The notes: generated by a model not told the origin, from the sequence alone. Positions 35,041 through 44,545 are shown, counted from the first letter of the stretch. The stretch is 64,000 nucleotides of DNA from Bog-473 sp963753115 (GCA_963753115.1 CAVWBB010000026.1:1-64000); one strand, 5' to 3'. Program-made: numbers and translations.

Positions 35041-35497
35041 CACTCGTCTTAGTGCTTCTTGTTAGTGGTTCATAATTTCTGTCTGTAGTCCGCGGCTCCG
35101 GCCTGCGGCGCAGTGGGTGCGGGGGCCGCCTTGTCGGCCGGCCGGCACACGCACCGGCGCGATCGCGGCCTCATTCATACGCCGGACCTCACGCCAAGCG
35201 AACTACTCGGAGGCGCCACCGAAGCCGACATCGGTGACGCAACCTCAACCCGGCGGATCGGCCTCCTCGGTCGAGCCTGTCGATTGCATCGGCAGCTCCT
35301 TTCCCACTTGGGGCAACTGCGGGTGCTCCGGTTGCCACTCGCTGCCTTCAGTATCCACCTCGGTGGGTGCCGTGTGAACCCCATGCGAACTGGTCATTCG
35401 CGAAGGCGCAGGTGGAGAGCACCTCCGTCACGCGAACTTCACATCGCCGTGATCTGACGGCCCCCACGCCGCCAAAGGCGTCGGCGTCGCGTTCACC
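35041..35497. other. 457-bp gap without a convincing gene
   Basis: It begins with an AT-richer stretch (35050-35095, with cataatttctg). Two plus-strand frames remain open. One (35117-35377) ends in a Cys/Ser-rich tail with NCGCSGCHS, and the other (from about 35170) has DLTPSELLGGATEADIGDA. Neither has a good start and ribosome binding site, so I do not call a gene. Confidence 0.4.
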
Positions 35498-35503
35498 TAC
35501 GCT
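35498..35503 (+). promoter_or_regulatory. -10 box TACGCT of a leaderless start
   Basis: TACGCT is followed by 6 nt and ATG 35510. Confidence 0.55.
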
Positions 35504-35509
35504 CTGGCC

Positions 35510-36337
35510 ATGGCACTGCCGACACCCAAGGAGAACACCACTGCGATCGTCACCGGCGCCTCGTCGGGCATCGGCGCGGAGATCGCCCGGGAGTTGGCGC
35601 GGCGCGGCTACGGGCTGACGTTGGTGGCGCGGCGCAAGGACCGCCTGAAGGCACTGGCCGACGAACTGGCGGAGGCCCACTCGATACGCGCCGAGGTGAT
35701 TGCCGCGGACCTCACCGATGCCGACTCCCGTGGCGAGTTGCCCGCAGAGCTGTCGGCGCGCGGGCTCACTCCCGACATCCTCGTCAACAACGCCGGCTTC
35801 ACCACGATGGGCGCCTCGTACCGGGCTGACCGGGCGGCCGAGCTCGCCATGGTGCGCACGAACGTGGAGGCGGTTGTCGACCTGTGCACGCTGTTCGTGC
35901 CGGGCATGGTGACGCGACATCGTGGTGCCGTACTCAACACCGCGTCGACAGCAGCCTTCCAGCCGCTGCCGGGGCAGGCCGGCTACGGCGCGTCGAAGGC
36001 CTTCGTGTTGTCGTACGGGCGCGCCCTGGGCGCCGAGCTCCACGGCACGGGTGTCACTCTGACCACGCTGTGCCCCGGTCCGGTCGAGACCGGCTTTGCC
36101 GAGGCGGCGGGCATGACAGACGAGGAGGCCGCAGAGACGCTGCCCAAGATCATGTGGATCCCGGCCAGCGACGTGGCCAAGGCGGCGGTCGCTGGGCTCG
36201 ACGCCGGCCGCGCCGTGGTGATCCCGGGAACGGCCAACAGGGCCGGGGCCGCGTTGGCGCATCTTGCGCCGAGGTCGCTCCTCCTCCCGCTGATGGCGCG
36301 ACGCCATCCGATGCTGAGGCCGGACCCGAAGGCGTAG
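35510..36337 (+). CDS. short-chain dehydrogenase/reductase
   Basis: This 275-residue SDR has cofactor motif TGASSGIGAEIA, NNAG in ILVNNAGFTTMG, catalytic Ser in LNTASTAAF and YGASKAF with catalytic Tyr and Lys. ARRKDRLKALADEL after the second strand suggests NADP preference. CPGPVETGFAEAAGM is typical of DltE/YdfG-like classical SDRs. The substrate is unknown. It is monocistronic with a leaderless start. Confidence 0.88.
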   Translation: MALPTPKENTTAIVTGASSGIGAEIARELARRGYGLTLVARRKDRLKALADELAEAHSIRAEVIAADLTDADSRGELPAELSARGLTPDILVNNAGFTTMGASYRADRAAELAMVRTNVEAVVDLCTLFVPGMVTRHRGAVLNTASTAAFQPLPGQAGYGASKAFVLSYGRALGAELHGTGVTLTTLCPGPVETGFAEAAGMTDEEAAETLPKIMWIPASDVAKAAVAGLDAGRAVVIPGTANRAGAALAHLAPRSLLLPLMARRHPMLRPDPKA

Positions 36338-36605
36338 ACCGCCCCTTCGCGCCAACGTCTGCGACGGCGCCGCCCGAATCGATGCCGTAGTGCACCGCCC
36401 GAATTGAGAGGGAGCGTGGCCGCCGCCAACGTCAGCGACGCTGCCCGGCCACGCGCCCCACGCCGAGAACGGCGGTGTGGTGAACCCCTTGCGGTCTTCC
36501 CTGGTCACCCCCCTCATCACGCCCCCTCAGAGAGGTCGGGCGGGCTCCGGTAATCTTCGTCCTGTTGCGCCGCGACAGTATGCGGGGCACGGACATCGGG
36601 GGCTT
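36338..36605. other. 268-bp intergenic region upstream of the P450 gene
   Basis: No gene is seen. It holds imperfect direct repeats: CGCCAACGTCWGCGACG at about 36349 and 36424, and CCGCCCGAATYGA at about 36370 and 36394. These could be regulator sites for the P450 gene. Confidence 0.3.
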
Positions 36606-37817
36606 ATGCCACAACTGGTCTCGGACCTGAACCTGCCCTACCTCGACACCCTGGGCCTGGAGCGCCGTGAGGCCGTCGAAGCCATTGCGGCCGCTCGCTC
36701 GGTCCACTGGCTGGCTCGCGGTGAACTGGGGTACTCGGTGACCAACCTGGCGGACGTCACGGCGATTCTGCGTGACCAGCGCTTCCACTCGGCGCTGTCG
36801 ATGATCGCGGAGGCACCCGAGTTCCAGAACTCGAGCGCCCGCGGCCGCCGCAGCGAATCGATCCTGACCATGGAGGGCGACGCCCATGCCCGCCTGCGCC
36901 GGTTAGTGGCGCCCGCCTTCACGCCGGCGTCGGCCAACCGCCTCCGTCCCACCATGCAACGGGTGGTCGGCGAACTCGTCGACCGGGTGGTCGAACGCGG
37001 CGAGTGCGAGCTGGTCGCGGACGTCTGCGAGCCCTACCCGATCCCCATCATCTGCGAACTGTTGGGCGCGCCGCCGGAGGACTGGAAGCTGTTCTCGGCG
37101 TGGGCGACCGACATCTTCCGGATCTTCAACGGGAACCTCGCCGAGGATCTCCCCCTGATTGAGCAGGCCGGCGAGGAGCTGACCGACTACGTCAGTGACA
37201 TGATCACGGAGCGGCGCCGCAATCCCCGCGACGACTTCCTGAGCGATCTCATCGCCATCGAACAGGAGGGTGACCGCCTCTCGACCGACGAGATGGCGAT
37301 GCTGGCGCAGGCGGTGCTCATGGCGGGTACCGACACCACGCGGAACCAGCTCGCGTGCTCGGTGGCACTCTTCACCGAGCACCCGGACCAGTGGGCACTG
37401 CTGGCCGAGCGGCCCGAACTGGCGGGGCGAGCCGTCGAGGAGTCGATGCGCTACTTGGGCGCCGTGCGCAGCACGGCCCGCTTCGCCGCCGAGGACGTCG
37501 TCTACCGCGATGTGCTGTTCCCCGCCGGGACGTTGGTGGTCACCTCGCTGGCCGGAGCCAACCGCGATCCGGAGGCCTTCGATGATCCCGACGCCTTCGA
37601 CATCACCCGTGAGCGCACCGCGGCGCAGATGACCTTCGGCTCCGGCATCCACTTCTGCATGGGCGCCGCCCTTGCCCGCGCCGAGCTGCAGGAGGCCCTC
37701 CCACTTCTGGCCCGGCGCATGCCGGCGCTCACGCGCGCCGGTGAGGTGGAATGGAAGCCCTCGACGTTCGGCATCTGGGGCCCGGCACGACTCCCGCTGC
37801 GCTTCGAGCCCTCCTAG
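36606..37817 (+). CDS. cytochrome P450
   Basis: This 403-residue soluble monooxygenase has all core motifs: I-helix AGTDTTRNQLACS for oxygen activation, ExxR in VEESMRYLGAVRSTAR, and the haem loop FGSGIHFCMGAALARAE with the Cys ligand. Length and sequence fit bacterial class I P450s, which need a ferredoxin and reductase. Neither is in this window. GGGGG just upstream of ATG 36606 serves as ribosome binding site. The substrate is unknown. Confidence 0.94.
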   Translation: MPQLVSDLNLPYLDTLGLERREAVEAIAAARSVHWLARGELGYSVTNLADVTAILRDQRFHSALSMIAEAPEFQNSSARGRRSESILTMEGDAHARLRRLVAPAFTPASANRLRPTMQRVVGELVDRVVERGECELVADVCEPYPIPIICELLGAPPEDWKLFSAWATDIFRIFNGNLAEDLPLIEQAGEELTDYVSDMITERRRNPRDDFLSDLIAIEQEGDRLSTDEMAMLAQAVLMAGTDTTRNQLACSVALFTEHPDQWALLAERPELAGRAVEESMRYLGAVRSTARFAAEDVVYRDVLFPAGTLVVTSLAGANRDPEAFDDPDAFDITRERTAAQMTFGSGIHFCMGAALARAELQEALPLLARRMPALTRAGEVEWKPSTFGIWGPARLPLRFEPS

Positions 37818-37881
37818 GGCGCAGAGGTCGATCGGAGCGGTCCGATCCAACCGGGGACGCCGTCTCCCGGCACTTTTTTCG

Positions 37882-37911
37882 CAGACTCTAAACAAGTTGG
37901 TTGAGAGTCTG
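37882..37911. terminator. 8-bp inverted repeat between convergent genes
   Basis: CAGACTCT (37882-37889) and AGAGTCTG (37904-37911) flank a 14-nt loop, between the P450 stop and the end of the transglutaminase gene. A run of six T lies just before it on the plus strand. A terminator role is likely but not certain. Confidence 0.4.
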
Positions 37912-38006
37912 TGGAGACATCCGGCGGCCCCCCCGTCACGTCCCGGTAGGACAAGCCCCGGCGTCACGGCGACACGGCTTCACGGCGCCGCCGAAGGACA
38001 GCGCGA

Positions 38007-40106
38007 TCAGTCGCGCACTCCCGAGCCCACAACGAGCGAGTCTTCGGGCGCCTGGGACACGTTCGACGTGTCCTTCCCCGGATCGGCACGCCGCGCGACG
38101 CGGGTGCGCCGTGCCTCGTCGATCATGGCGCGCTGGTCCGCCACTGGCGGATCGTGCCCTCCGTAGGCACTCGCTGAAACAGACGCGGCCAACCGGCTCC
38201 ACGTGGACGCGCCGGGCCCCGCAACCTCGTCAAGGCGGGCGGCGTACTCGACCAGAGTCTCCGAGGCTCGGCGCGGCCGACCGGCCCGCTGCCCCGCCCG
38301 TTCGATGCTGCGCGCCACCCGCGCCGCCCACGTCGGGGGCCGGGAGCGGCGCCAGCGCACCAGCACGACCACCAGCCCCGCGGCAGCGACGGCGGCGGCC
38401 ACCGGCACCGGAGGGATCCGGCGCAGCGCCGAAGCGACGTCGTGCAGTGCAGTCGCGCCGGGGCTGGGCGGGTTGAGCGGCACGGCCGCCGTCGGGTCGA
38501 AGTCCTGCCACCCGTAGCCAGGGAACCACACCTGGACCCAGGCATGCGCGTCGCTGGCGTGCACCTGGTAGAGGTCCGTGATCGGGTTGAACCCGCCCGG
38601 CACGTATCCGACCGCCTCGCGCGCAGGAATGCCGAGGGAGCGCAGCATCACCGCGAGCGATGTGGAGATCTGCTCGCAGAAACCCACCCGGTTGCCGAAG
38701 AGGAACTCGTCGACCGTGTCGGCGCCGGGCGGCAACGGCGGGATGTTCTCGGAGTAGCGGGTGTGGGTGCCGATCCAATGGATGAGCGACTGCACCTTGT
38801 CGTAGGTCGAGGCGTCTTTGGCCGTGACCGTTTGGGCCAGGGCGAGCACACGCGGGTAGGCATGCGGCAGCTGCACCTCCTGCAGTGCAACGTCCAGCGG
38901 AAGGGAATACGGGCTGTCGTCAGCACGGAGTTGTGCGGGAGTCGCCCGGTTGATCTGTGAGTCGACCGTGTAGACGGACCCCGTGCCCAGTCCGAGAGGC
39001 GACACGATCGTGCCGTCGCCGGCGACGTAGATCTTCCCGGCGGGGAACCACAGCTCGCTCGCGCTCTCCGCGTGGAACACGAGGTTCGCGGTCGGGTTCG
39101 CCACATAGAACGTCTGCAGGTCGCTCTGCCCGAAGGGGACGTCGCCGAGAGAGATCGGGAGGACGAACGGCGAACTCTCGCGCAAGGGGCGGCGCGGGAC
39201 CGCCTGGGACTCAGTCCAGCTCTGACCCTTCCACGTGTCGAAGGTCTCGCCCACCCAGTAGGACGGACGTTGGGCCCTGACCTGCATCACGAGCGCGTTG
39301 CCCAGGTCTCCCCGGAGCGCGGTGTTGAGGCTCCCCGCGAAGCCGAGATAACCGCCGACGCGGATGCGGCTGGTGGGACTGCCCGCCCGGGACAGCTGGG
39401 CCGCCACGCCGGAGTCCCCGGCCAGTCCGCCTGGGACTCCGACCGATCCCCCCGCCCCTGCCTTGGAGATGAAGGAGACGCGCGACGAGACGACGGGTGC
39501 AGGGAGGACGAGGAACACGGCGGCCGCCGCGGTCGACGTCGCCACGACGACCAGCACCAGGCCCGTCAACGACAGGCGGCCGCCGCCGCTCGCCGACGTC
39601 CACATCTCGCTCAGGCCCCACAGGCTGCAGCAGGCCCAAGCCACGACGAAGAGGCCGAAGCGGAGGTCGATCGCCAGCGCGCCGGCAACCGCCATCAGCC
39701 CGGCCGAGGCGCCCAGGGTGAAGAGCAGGTCTCGCCGGGACGGCACGTGGAACGAGTGGACCACCAAGACGGAGACGAGCAGGACTGTCAGCGGGTTGAT
39801 GACGGACGTGACGCCTGCCGTCGGTGAACTCACCGCGTGGAAGAACCAGACGCACGCCGCGGTGGCGCCGACCGCCACCAAGAACTTCACCCAGCCGGGG
39901 GGTCGGGCCCGGGTGGCGTGGGAGAAGGCCATCCCCGCCGTGACGAGCACCATGGCGCCGATCGCCGTGGTCCAGGCGATCTCGTCCAGCGACGCGCTGG
40001 CGCCGATGGCCACCACGGCGGCACCCAGGCACGCCAGCCGGAGGCGGACCGAATCCTCGGGGATCCCCGGCTGGTTTGCCTTGCGCACCGCCTCGACGAG
40101 GCTCAT
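38007..40106 (-). CDS. membrane transglutaminase-like protein (DUF3488/TgpA type)
   Basis: This 699-residue protein has about six N-terminal membrane helices to about residue 200 and an extracytoplasmic transglutaminase core. The catalytic triad is Cys in NRVGFCEQISTSLAVMLRS, His in SDAHAWVQVWFPGYGW and Asp in QDFDPT. A further helix follows (VAAAVAAAGLVVVLV), then a cytosolic tail. It is the last gene of a MoxR-DUF58-transglutaminase operon, a common actinobacterial trio thought to act in envelope protein maturation. The ATG overlaps the DUF58 stop by 4 nt. Confidence 0.9.
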   Translation of the reverse strand: MSLVEAVRKANQPGIPEDSVRLRLACLGAAVVAIGASASLDEIAWTTAIGAMVLVTAGMAFSHATRARPPGWVKFLVAVGATAACVWFFHAVSSPTAGVTSVINPLTVLLVSVLVVHSFHVPSRRDLLFTLGASAGLMAVAGALAIDLRFGLFVVAWACCSLWGLSEMWTSASGGGRLSLTGLVLVVVATSTAAAAVFLVLPAPVVSSRVSFISKAGAGGSVGVPGGLAGDSGVAAQLSRAGSPTSRIRVGGYLGFAGSLNTALRGDLGNALVMQVRAQRPSYWVGETFDTWKGQSWTESQAVPRRPLRESSPFVLPISLGDVPFGQSDLQTFYVANPTANLVFHAESASELWFPAGKIYVAGDGTIVSPLGLGTGSVYTVDSQINRATPAQLRADDSPYSLPLDVALQEVQLPHAYPRVLALAQTVTAKDASTYDKVQSLIHWIGTHTRYSENIPPLPPGADTVDEFLFGNRVGFCEQISTSLAVMLRSLGIPAREAVGYVPGGFNPITDLYQVHASDAHAWVQVWFPGYGWQDFDPTAAVPLNPPSPGATALHDVASALRRIPPVPVAAAVAAAGLVVVLVRWRRSRPPTWAARVARSIERAGQRAGRPRRASETLVEYAARLDEVAGPGASTWSRLAASVSASAYGGHDPPVADQRAMIDEARRTRVARRADPGKDTSNVSQAPEDSLVVGSGVRD

Positions 40107-41062
40107 CGCCGCGCGCCGCTGCGGTCCACGGCTCCACCTCCGGCCGTGGTCGCCGTCTCCACCATCGTCCTCGCACCCTCCGACCCGTTGACCGCACGGG
40201 CCAACCGGCGTCCGGCGCTGCGACGGTCGGCCACGGGGGCCACGACCTGGCCCGCCGGCTCACGCGTGCCCAACAGAACGGGCGCGCCCCCTTCGAGCAG
40301 CCCGACGACCGTGCCCAGGGCGTCTTCGGCCACGCGCTCGGCCGCCTCGGGGTCCACCGGCAGGTCCACGTTGATCGTCACGGCCTTGGCGGCCGGCCGC
40401 TCCAGTTCGCGCACCATCACCTTCCCGGCATGGGCCGTCGACCGCCAATGGACCAGGCGCCGGCTGTCCCCGGGGACGTACGGGCGGACGCCGCGGGCCA
40501 GGCCCACATCGGCCCGGGGGCGATCGAGGACATCACCCGATCCGTCGTCGGGGTGGAGGCTCGGGGGCTGGGACCGGCCGCAGCGCGGGGAGACGTGGAG
40601 CGGCGACGGCAGGCGGAGCGTCACCCGCCGCGTCCACCATTGCAGCGCGAACGGGGCGGCCGACGCGACATCGAGCGTCACCGCATCGTGGACGCCGCGG
40701 CGGACGGGGACGAGCGTGACCACGTCGGCCGGCGCGCCCCGTCGTCCTCCCGGCCCGACGAACACCTCGGGCCCGGGCGGCTCCACCGGGCGGACACGCA
40801 CCCGGGTGCCGGCATCGACCCGCAGCTCCACCGGCAGACCCGCGCTGCCGTCGGCCGGCGCGCTGCGCACGCTGATGCGCAGCCGGGTCACCACCACGCC
40901 GGGTGCCACCATGCCGATGAGGAGGGCGCCGAAGACGAGATCGCCGAGGACCTGGACCCAGCCCGAGCCCGCGTTGTGGGCGACGAGCCACCAGAGGCCG
41001 ATGATCATGACGGCGGCGAGCATCGGCGCCCAGGGGCGCGCCGGCCGCGCCCGGCGGCTCAC
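40103..41062 (-). CDS. DUF58 domain protein
   Basis: This 319-residue protein has two N-terminal membrane helices (MLAAVMIIGLWWLVAH and LVFGALLIGMVAPGVVV) and then the DUF58 region. The conserved RPYVPGDSRRLVHWRSTAH segment is followed by MVRELERP. DUF58 proteins partner MoxR ATPases and may act like von Willebrand A domain adaptors. It overlaps both neighbours by ATGA, so the three genes are made in fixed order. Confidence 0.9.
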   Translation of the reverse strand: MSRRARPARPWAPMLAAVMIIGLWWLVAHNAGSGWVQVLGDLVFGALLIGMVAPGVVVTRLRISVRSAPADGSAGLPVELRVDAGTRVRVRPVEPPGPEVFVGPGGRRGAPADVVTLVPVRRGVHDAVTLDVASAAPFALQWWTRRVTLRLPSPLHVSPRCGRSQPPSLHPDDGSGDVLDRPRADVGLARGVRPYVPGDSRRLVHWRSTAHAGKVMVRELERPAAKAVTINVDLPVDPEAAERVAEDALGTVVGLLEGGAPVLLGTREPAGQVVAPVADRRSAGRRLARAVNGSEGARTMVETATTAGGGAVDRSGARR

Positions 41063-42024
41063 GGTCTCGGTGTCGGAGTCGTTTCGAGGAGCCCGCGGAC
41101 CACCGCGGCGGACTGCGCCGTGCCTTCGTCGCCCTCGACCACGAGAATGCGGTGCGACAGGCAGTCCACCGCCACCGCCTTGACGTCGTCAGGAACCGCG
41201 TAACCCCGTCCATGGAGCACCGCGTGCGCCTGGGCCGCGCGCATGAGCCAGATGGCAGCGCGGGGGCTCGCGCCGAGATGCACGCCCGGCGCCGTCCGGC
41301 TGGCCCGGCACAGCCCCACCGCATAGGCCGCGACCGCCTCGGGCACGGTGACCGACTCGGTGGCCCGCTGGGCTCGCCCCCACTCCTCGGGGGTGCAGAC
41401 CGGGCCGAGTTCAGCCAGGGCGTAGGTGCCACCGCGGTGCAGCGCCAGCTTCACCTCGTCCGTCGCATCGGGGTAACCGATGGCCGTGGCCATGGCGAAC
41501 CGATCGAGCTGGCTCTCGACCAGCGGGAAGGTGCCGCGCTGCGAGTACGGGTTCTGCGTGGCGATGACGAAGTGGGGCTGTGGGAGCGGCCAGGACTGGC
41601 CGTCGACGCTGACCTGGCGCTCCTCCATCGTCTCGAGCAGCGCCGACTGCGTCCGGGGCGGGGTGCGGTTGAGCTCGTCGACGAGGACGACATGGGCGAA
41701 CACGGGACCGGGACGGAAGTCCCAGGCGCCGGTGTCGGGCATGAACACCGACACCCCGGTGATGTCGGACGGGAGGAGGTCCGGGTGGCCCTGGACCCGC
41801 GAGAGATCGGCGCCGAGGGAGGTGGCGAGGCTCCGGGCCAACACCGTCTTCCCCACACCGGGCACGTCCTCAATGAGGAGGTGGCCGCCGGACAGGGCAG
41901 CCACCGCGGCTGCGACCAGCGCACCTTCGCTGCCCAGCACGACCAGCTCGAGGTTCCGCACCAACGCCTGGCCGAGGGCGACGGCGGCATCGAGGTCGTG
42001 GACGCGCTCGTCGACGACGCTCAT
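41059..42024 (-). CDS. MoxR-family AAA+ ATPase
   Basis: This 321-residue AAA+ ATPase has Walker A in LIEDVPGVGKTVLARSLA and Walker B in HVVLVDELNRTPPRTQSALL. It also has the MoxR segment METMEERQVSVDG-like (ETMEERQVSVDGQSWPLP), sensor 1 in FVIATQNPYSQRGTFPL and the arginine finger in ESQLDRFAM. MoxR proteins are chaperone-like remodelling ATPases. The start at 42024 has GGAG upstream. Confidence 0.92.
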   Translation of the reverse strand: MSVVDERVHDLDAAVALGQALVRNLELVVLGSEGALVAAAVAALSGGHLLIEDVPGVGKTVLARSLATSLGADLSRVQGHPDLLPSDITGVSVFMPDTGAWDFRPGPVFAHVVLVDELNRTPPRTQSALLETMEERQVSVDGQSWPLPQPHFVIATQNPYSQRGTFPLVESQLDRFAMATAIGYPDATDEVKLALHRGGTYALAELGPVCTPEEWGRAQRATESVTVPEAVAAYAVGLCRASRTAPGVHLGASPRAAIWLMRAAQAHAVLHGRGYAVPDDVKAVAVDCLSHRILVVEGDEGTAQSAAVVRGLLETTPTPRP

Positions 42025-42184
42025 GGAGTCTCCGCCTTCCCGTGGGCCACGAGAGCCAACACTACGGGTGCACGGCAGCCGTCCGGTCCTCGGCCCCCCT
42101 GTTCCACCTGGCCGGAGGGGATGTCCACCGACAGCGCCCGCCCGGCCTGCCCGTGACAACGGCCAGCGGGCGGTCCCGGTGCCT

Positions 42185-42751
42185 TCAGACCTGGCGCCCC
42201 AGGAAGGCCGCCAATTGGTCGGCCGGGGTGGCCCCTGCCGGGGCCTCGACCTGGGCTCCGAACGGCGAGGCGCCGTCGGGCCCGCGCATCGCGTCGGAGA
42301 GGAACGCCTGGGCGAAGCCGAGCAGCGCCGCCGCCAGCTCCGGATCGAGATCGGTGGGCTGGCCGGTGGCCCGCGCCAGGTCCCAGCCATGGGTGAAGGT
42401 GTCAATTGTGGCGATGTTGATGAAGACGCCACCGGGGAGCTCGGCGAAGGGAAGCGTGAGCGTCTTGTCCATGGCCCCATCGGCCTCGAACGCCGTGAGG
42501 GCGCGCGCCGCGCCCCTGTTGAACTCCGTGACGAAGTCACCCGCGCAGAAGTCCGTCGCGTCGCCGCTCGCCGGCGCCACCCCGGTCTCCGCCGTCACGG
42601 CGAAGGAGAAGGTGCCGCCGACGACGTGGTTGATCAGCTCGCGCACCTGCCAGGACGCGCACGGGGTGGCCCCGTCCAGCTGCTGGGCGTCGACCCCGGC
42701 CAGCACGCCGGCAGTCGATGCGAACGCCTGCGCCAACATGTCTGCGCCCAT
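42185..42751 (-). CDS. TIGR03086-like DinB-fold protein
   Basis: This 188-residue protein is typical of the TIGR03086 / mycothiol maleylpyruvate isomerase-like family. TPCASWQVRELINHVVGGT carries a probable metal-ligand His. FINIATIDTFTHGWDLARATGQ carries the second His region. AAAGGA precedes ATG 42751. Function is unassigned. Thiol transfer or small-molecule conjugation is the family expectation. A second member is at 8014. Confidence 0.82.
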   Translation of the reverse strand: MGADMLAQAFASTAGVLAGVDAQQLDGATPCASWQVRELINHVVGGTFSFAVTAETGVAPASGDATDFCAGDFVTEFNRGAARALTAFEADGAMDKTLTLPFAELPGGVFINIATIDTFTHGWDLARATGQPTDLDPELAAALLGFAQAFLSDAMRGPDGASPFGAQVEAPAGATPADQLAAFLGRQV

Positions 42752-42785
42752 GGTCCGAGTCCTTTCGGCAGCCTCAGGCAAAAGG

Positions 42786-43208
42786 CTAGGGCAGCGCGGC
42801 GGTGGCCTCACCCACGAGCTTGTCCTCGCCGTCGCCGTTGGACAGCGTCACCGTCATGTCCACCAGCTTCTTGCCGCCCTCTTCGCGCTTGGCCACGACG
42901 ACGATCTTGGAGGAGAGCACCTCGTCGGGCCAGGTCTGGCGGGCGAAGCGGACCTGGTAGCGCGTCACGTTGCCGACGCCCACATAGTCCGTCAGCGCGG
43001 TGCCCAGCAGGCCCATGGAGAACATGCCGTGCCCGAACACGCTCGGTTGCCCGGCCTTCTGGGCCGCCACCTCGTCGTGGTGCATCGGGTTGAAGTCCCC
43101 CGACGCCCCGGCGTACTTGACGAGGTCGGTCCGGGTCAGCGTGTGCGATATGACCGGTGCCTCGTCCCCCACCTGCACGTCCTCGTAGGACAGTTTCTTC
43201 TCACCCAT
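42786..43208 (-). CDS. MaoC-like hot-dog dehydratase (catalytic subunit type)
   Basis: This 140-residue hot-dog protein has the hydratase motif SGDFNPMHHDEVAAQKAG with catalytic Asp and His, matching (R)-specific enoyl-CoA hydratases and mycobacterial HadB-type subunits. GGAGG lies 8 nt before ATG 43208. It follows a companion MaoC-like gene by 13 nt, so the two probably form a heterodimer that dehydrates 3-hydroxyacyl thioesters. Confidence 0.87.
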   Translation of the reverse strand: MGEKKLSYEDVQVGDEAPVISHTLTRTDLVKYAGASGDFNPMHHDEVAAQKAGQPSVFGHGMFSMGLLGTALTDYVGVGNVTRYQVRFARQTWPDEVLSSKIVVVAKREEGGKKLVDMTVTLSNGDGEDKLVGEATAALP

Positions 43209-43221
43209 TGTCACGACCTCC

Positions 43222-43737
43222 CTAGGACCGGTGAATCAGGTTCATCCGCGCGGTCACGACCGGCTCGCCCGTCGACTCCTCGGTCCACTTCGTCTCCGAG
43301 CAGATGAAGGTCATCGTCCGGCCCTTCGACTCCTTCTGGTACACGTCGGAGATCACGCCGTCGCCGATCAGCACGTCCCCCACCTGCACGGGCCGGTGGT
43401 AGAGGAACTCCTCCTCGCCGTGCAGGATGAGGCCGCCCTTGGCCATCAGCGGCCCCATGACCGTCGCGAGCGGGTTGCCGGTCGGCTTGTCCGCCGGCTG
43501 CATCTCCGCGAACGTGCCGGAGAACTCCATCGCGAATGGCCACGTCGGCGGTGCCGGGATGTTGTCGAAACCGGCCTCCTTGGCCGCCCCGGGGTCGTGG
43601 TAGATCGGGCTCGCGCTCAGGACGGCGTCGGCGAAGTGCTGCACCGGCCCCCTTTCCACGACCACCTTGGACTTCCCCGTGGGCTGCCCGATGATGCTCT
43701 TGAGCACCTCTTCCTCTGATGCGGCATCGTCTACCAC
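43222..43737 (-). CDS. MaoC-like N-terminal-type hot-dog protein
   Basis: This 171-residue hot-dog domain protein lacks the GDxNPxH motif but has IYHDPGAAKEAGFDNIPAPP and GEEEFLYHRPVQVGDVL, as in HadA/HadC-type or FAS1-like dehydratase partners. It is upstream of and co-transcribed with the catalytic subunit. The GTG start has GAGGAGG before it. Confidence 0.85.
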   Translation of the reverse strand: MVDDAASEEEVLKSIIGQPTGKSKVVVERGPVQHFADAVLSASPIYHDPGAAKEAGFDNIPAPPTWPFAMEFSGTFAEMQPADKPTGNPLATVMGPLMAKGGLILHGEEEFLYHRPVQVGDVLIGDGVISDVYQKESKGRTMTFICSETKWTEESTGEPVVTARMNLIHRS

Positions 43738-43898
43738 GCTCTGCCTCCTCTCCCCGTCCGCCTTCGATCACCACCGTGTCCTCACGGCGGGCACCAGCCT
43801 GGGGCCGGCGCAGCGCCAAAGGTAGCGGGGTCCCCTCGGTGGCGCCCAATCCTCGCTCAGAGGCCGACCGCCCCCTGTGGTCGGTACCATCGGCCGCC

Positions 43899-44504
43899 AT
43901 GCCCGACTTCTTCGACGTGGTCCACACCCAGCGGGCGGCGCGCGCCTTCCTGCCCGACGACGTCGACGACGCCACGGTGGCACGGATCCTGACGGCGGCA
44001 ACGCACGCCCCCAGCGCGGAGAACAGCCAGCCCTTCGTCTTCGTCGTCGTCCGCGACGCCGCTGTCCGTGCTGCCATCGGCGCGCTGACGGCGCGCATCT
44101 GGGAGGGCGGCGCCAGGGCGCTCGAGGAGCAGCGCCTCTCCCCCGCCTTCCTGCGCGACGTCGACCAGGGCGCCACCGGCGGTGTCGCCGCCGCACCCGT
44201 CCTCATCGTCGTGTGCGGCGACACCCGGCTGACCTACGCCAAGGCCATGGACGCCTCGGTCTTCCCCGCGGTGCAGAACCTGCTGCTGGCGGCCCACGCC
44301 ATCGGACTCGGCTCGACCCTGACCACGCTTCCCGTGCTCGGCGGCGACGAGCTGGGCGGCCTGCTGGGCCTGCCGACGGAGGTGGTGCCCGTCGCCGTCA
44401 TCCCGCTCGGTCACCTCCCGGCGCCCCTGGGCCCGCCACGCCGCCAGCCGCTCGAGGAGAAGGCGCACCTGAATCGCTACGGGACGCCCTTCCCTCCCGC
44501 CTGA
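43899..44504 (+). CDS. nitroreductase-family flavoprotein
   Basis: This 201-residue FMN enzyme has family segments FFDVVHTQRAARAFLPDDV at the N-terminus, ATHAPSAENSQPFVFVVV, AVQNLLLAAHAIGLGST and VIPLGHLPAPLGPPRR. These fold as the NAD(P)H-dependent reductase dimer. The substrate is unknown. Quinones, nitro compounds or F420-type cofactors are all possible. TACCAT lies 8 nt before ATG 43899. A hairpin follows the stop. Confidence 0.87.
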   Translation: MPDFFDVVHTQRAARAFLPDDVDDATVARILTAATHAPSAENSQPFVFVVVRDAAVRAAIGALTARIWEGGARALEEQRLSPAFLRDVDQGATGGVAAAPVLIVVCGDTRLTYAKAMDASVFPAVQNLLLAAHAIGLGSTLTTLPVLGGDELGGLLGLPTEVVPVAVIPLGHLPAPLGPPRRQPLEEKAHLNRYGTPFPPA

Positions 44505-44518
44505 CCCAAGAGGAAACG

Positions 44519-44538
44519 ACCTGACACCCACGTCAGGT
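44519..44538 (+). terminator. hairpin after the nitroreductase gene
   Basis: ACCTGAC-ACCCAC-GTCAGGT is a perfect 7-bp stem, 14 nt beyond the stop and 7 nt before the next gene's -10 box. Confidence 0.45.
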
Positions 44539-44545
44539 CCGGGGA

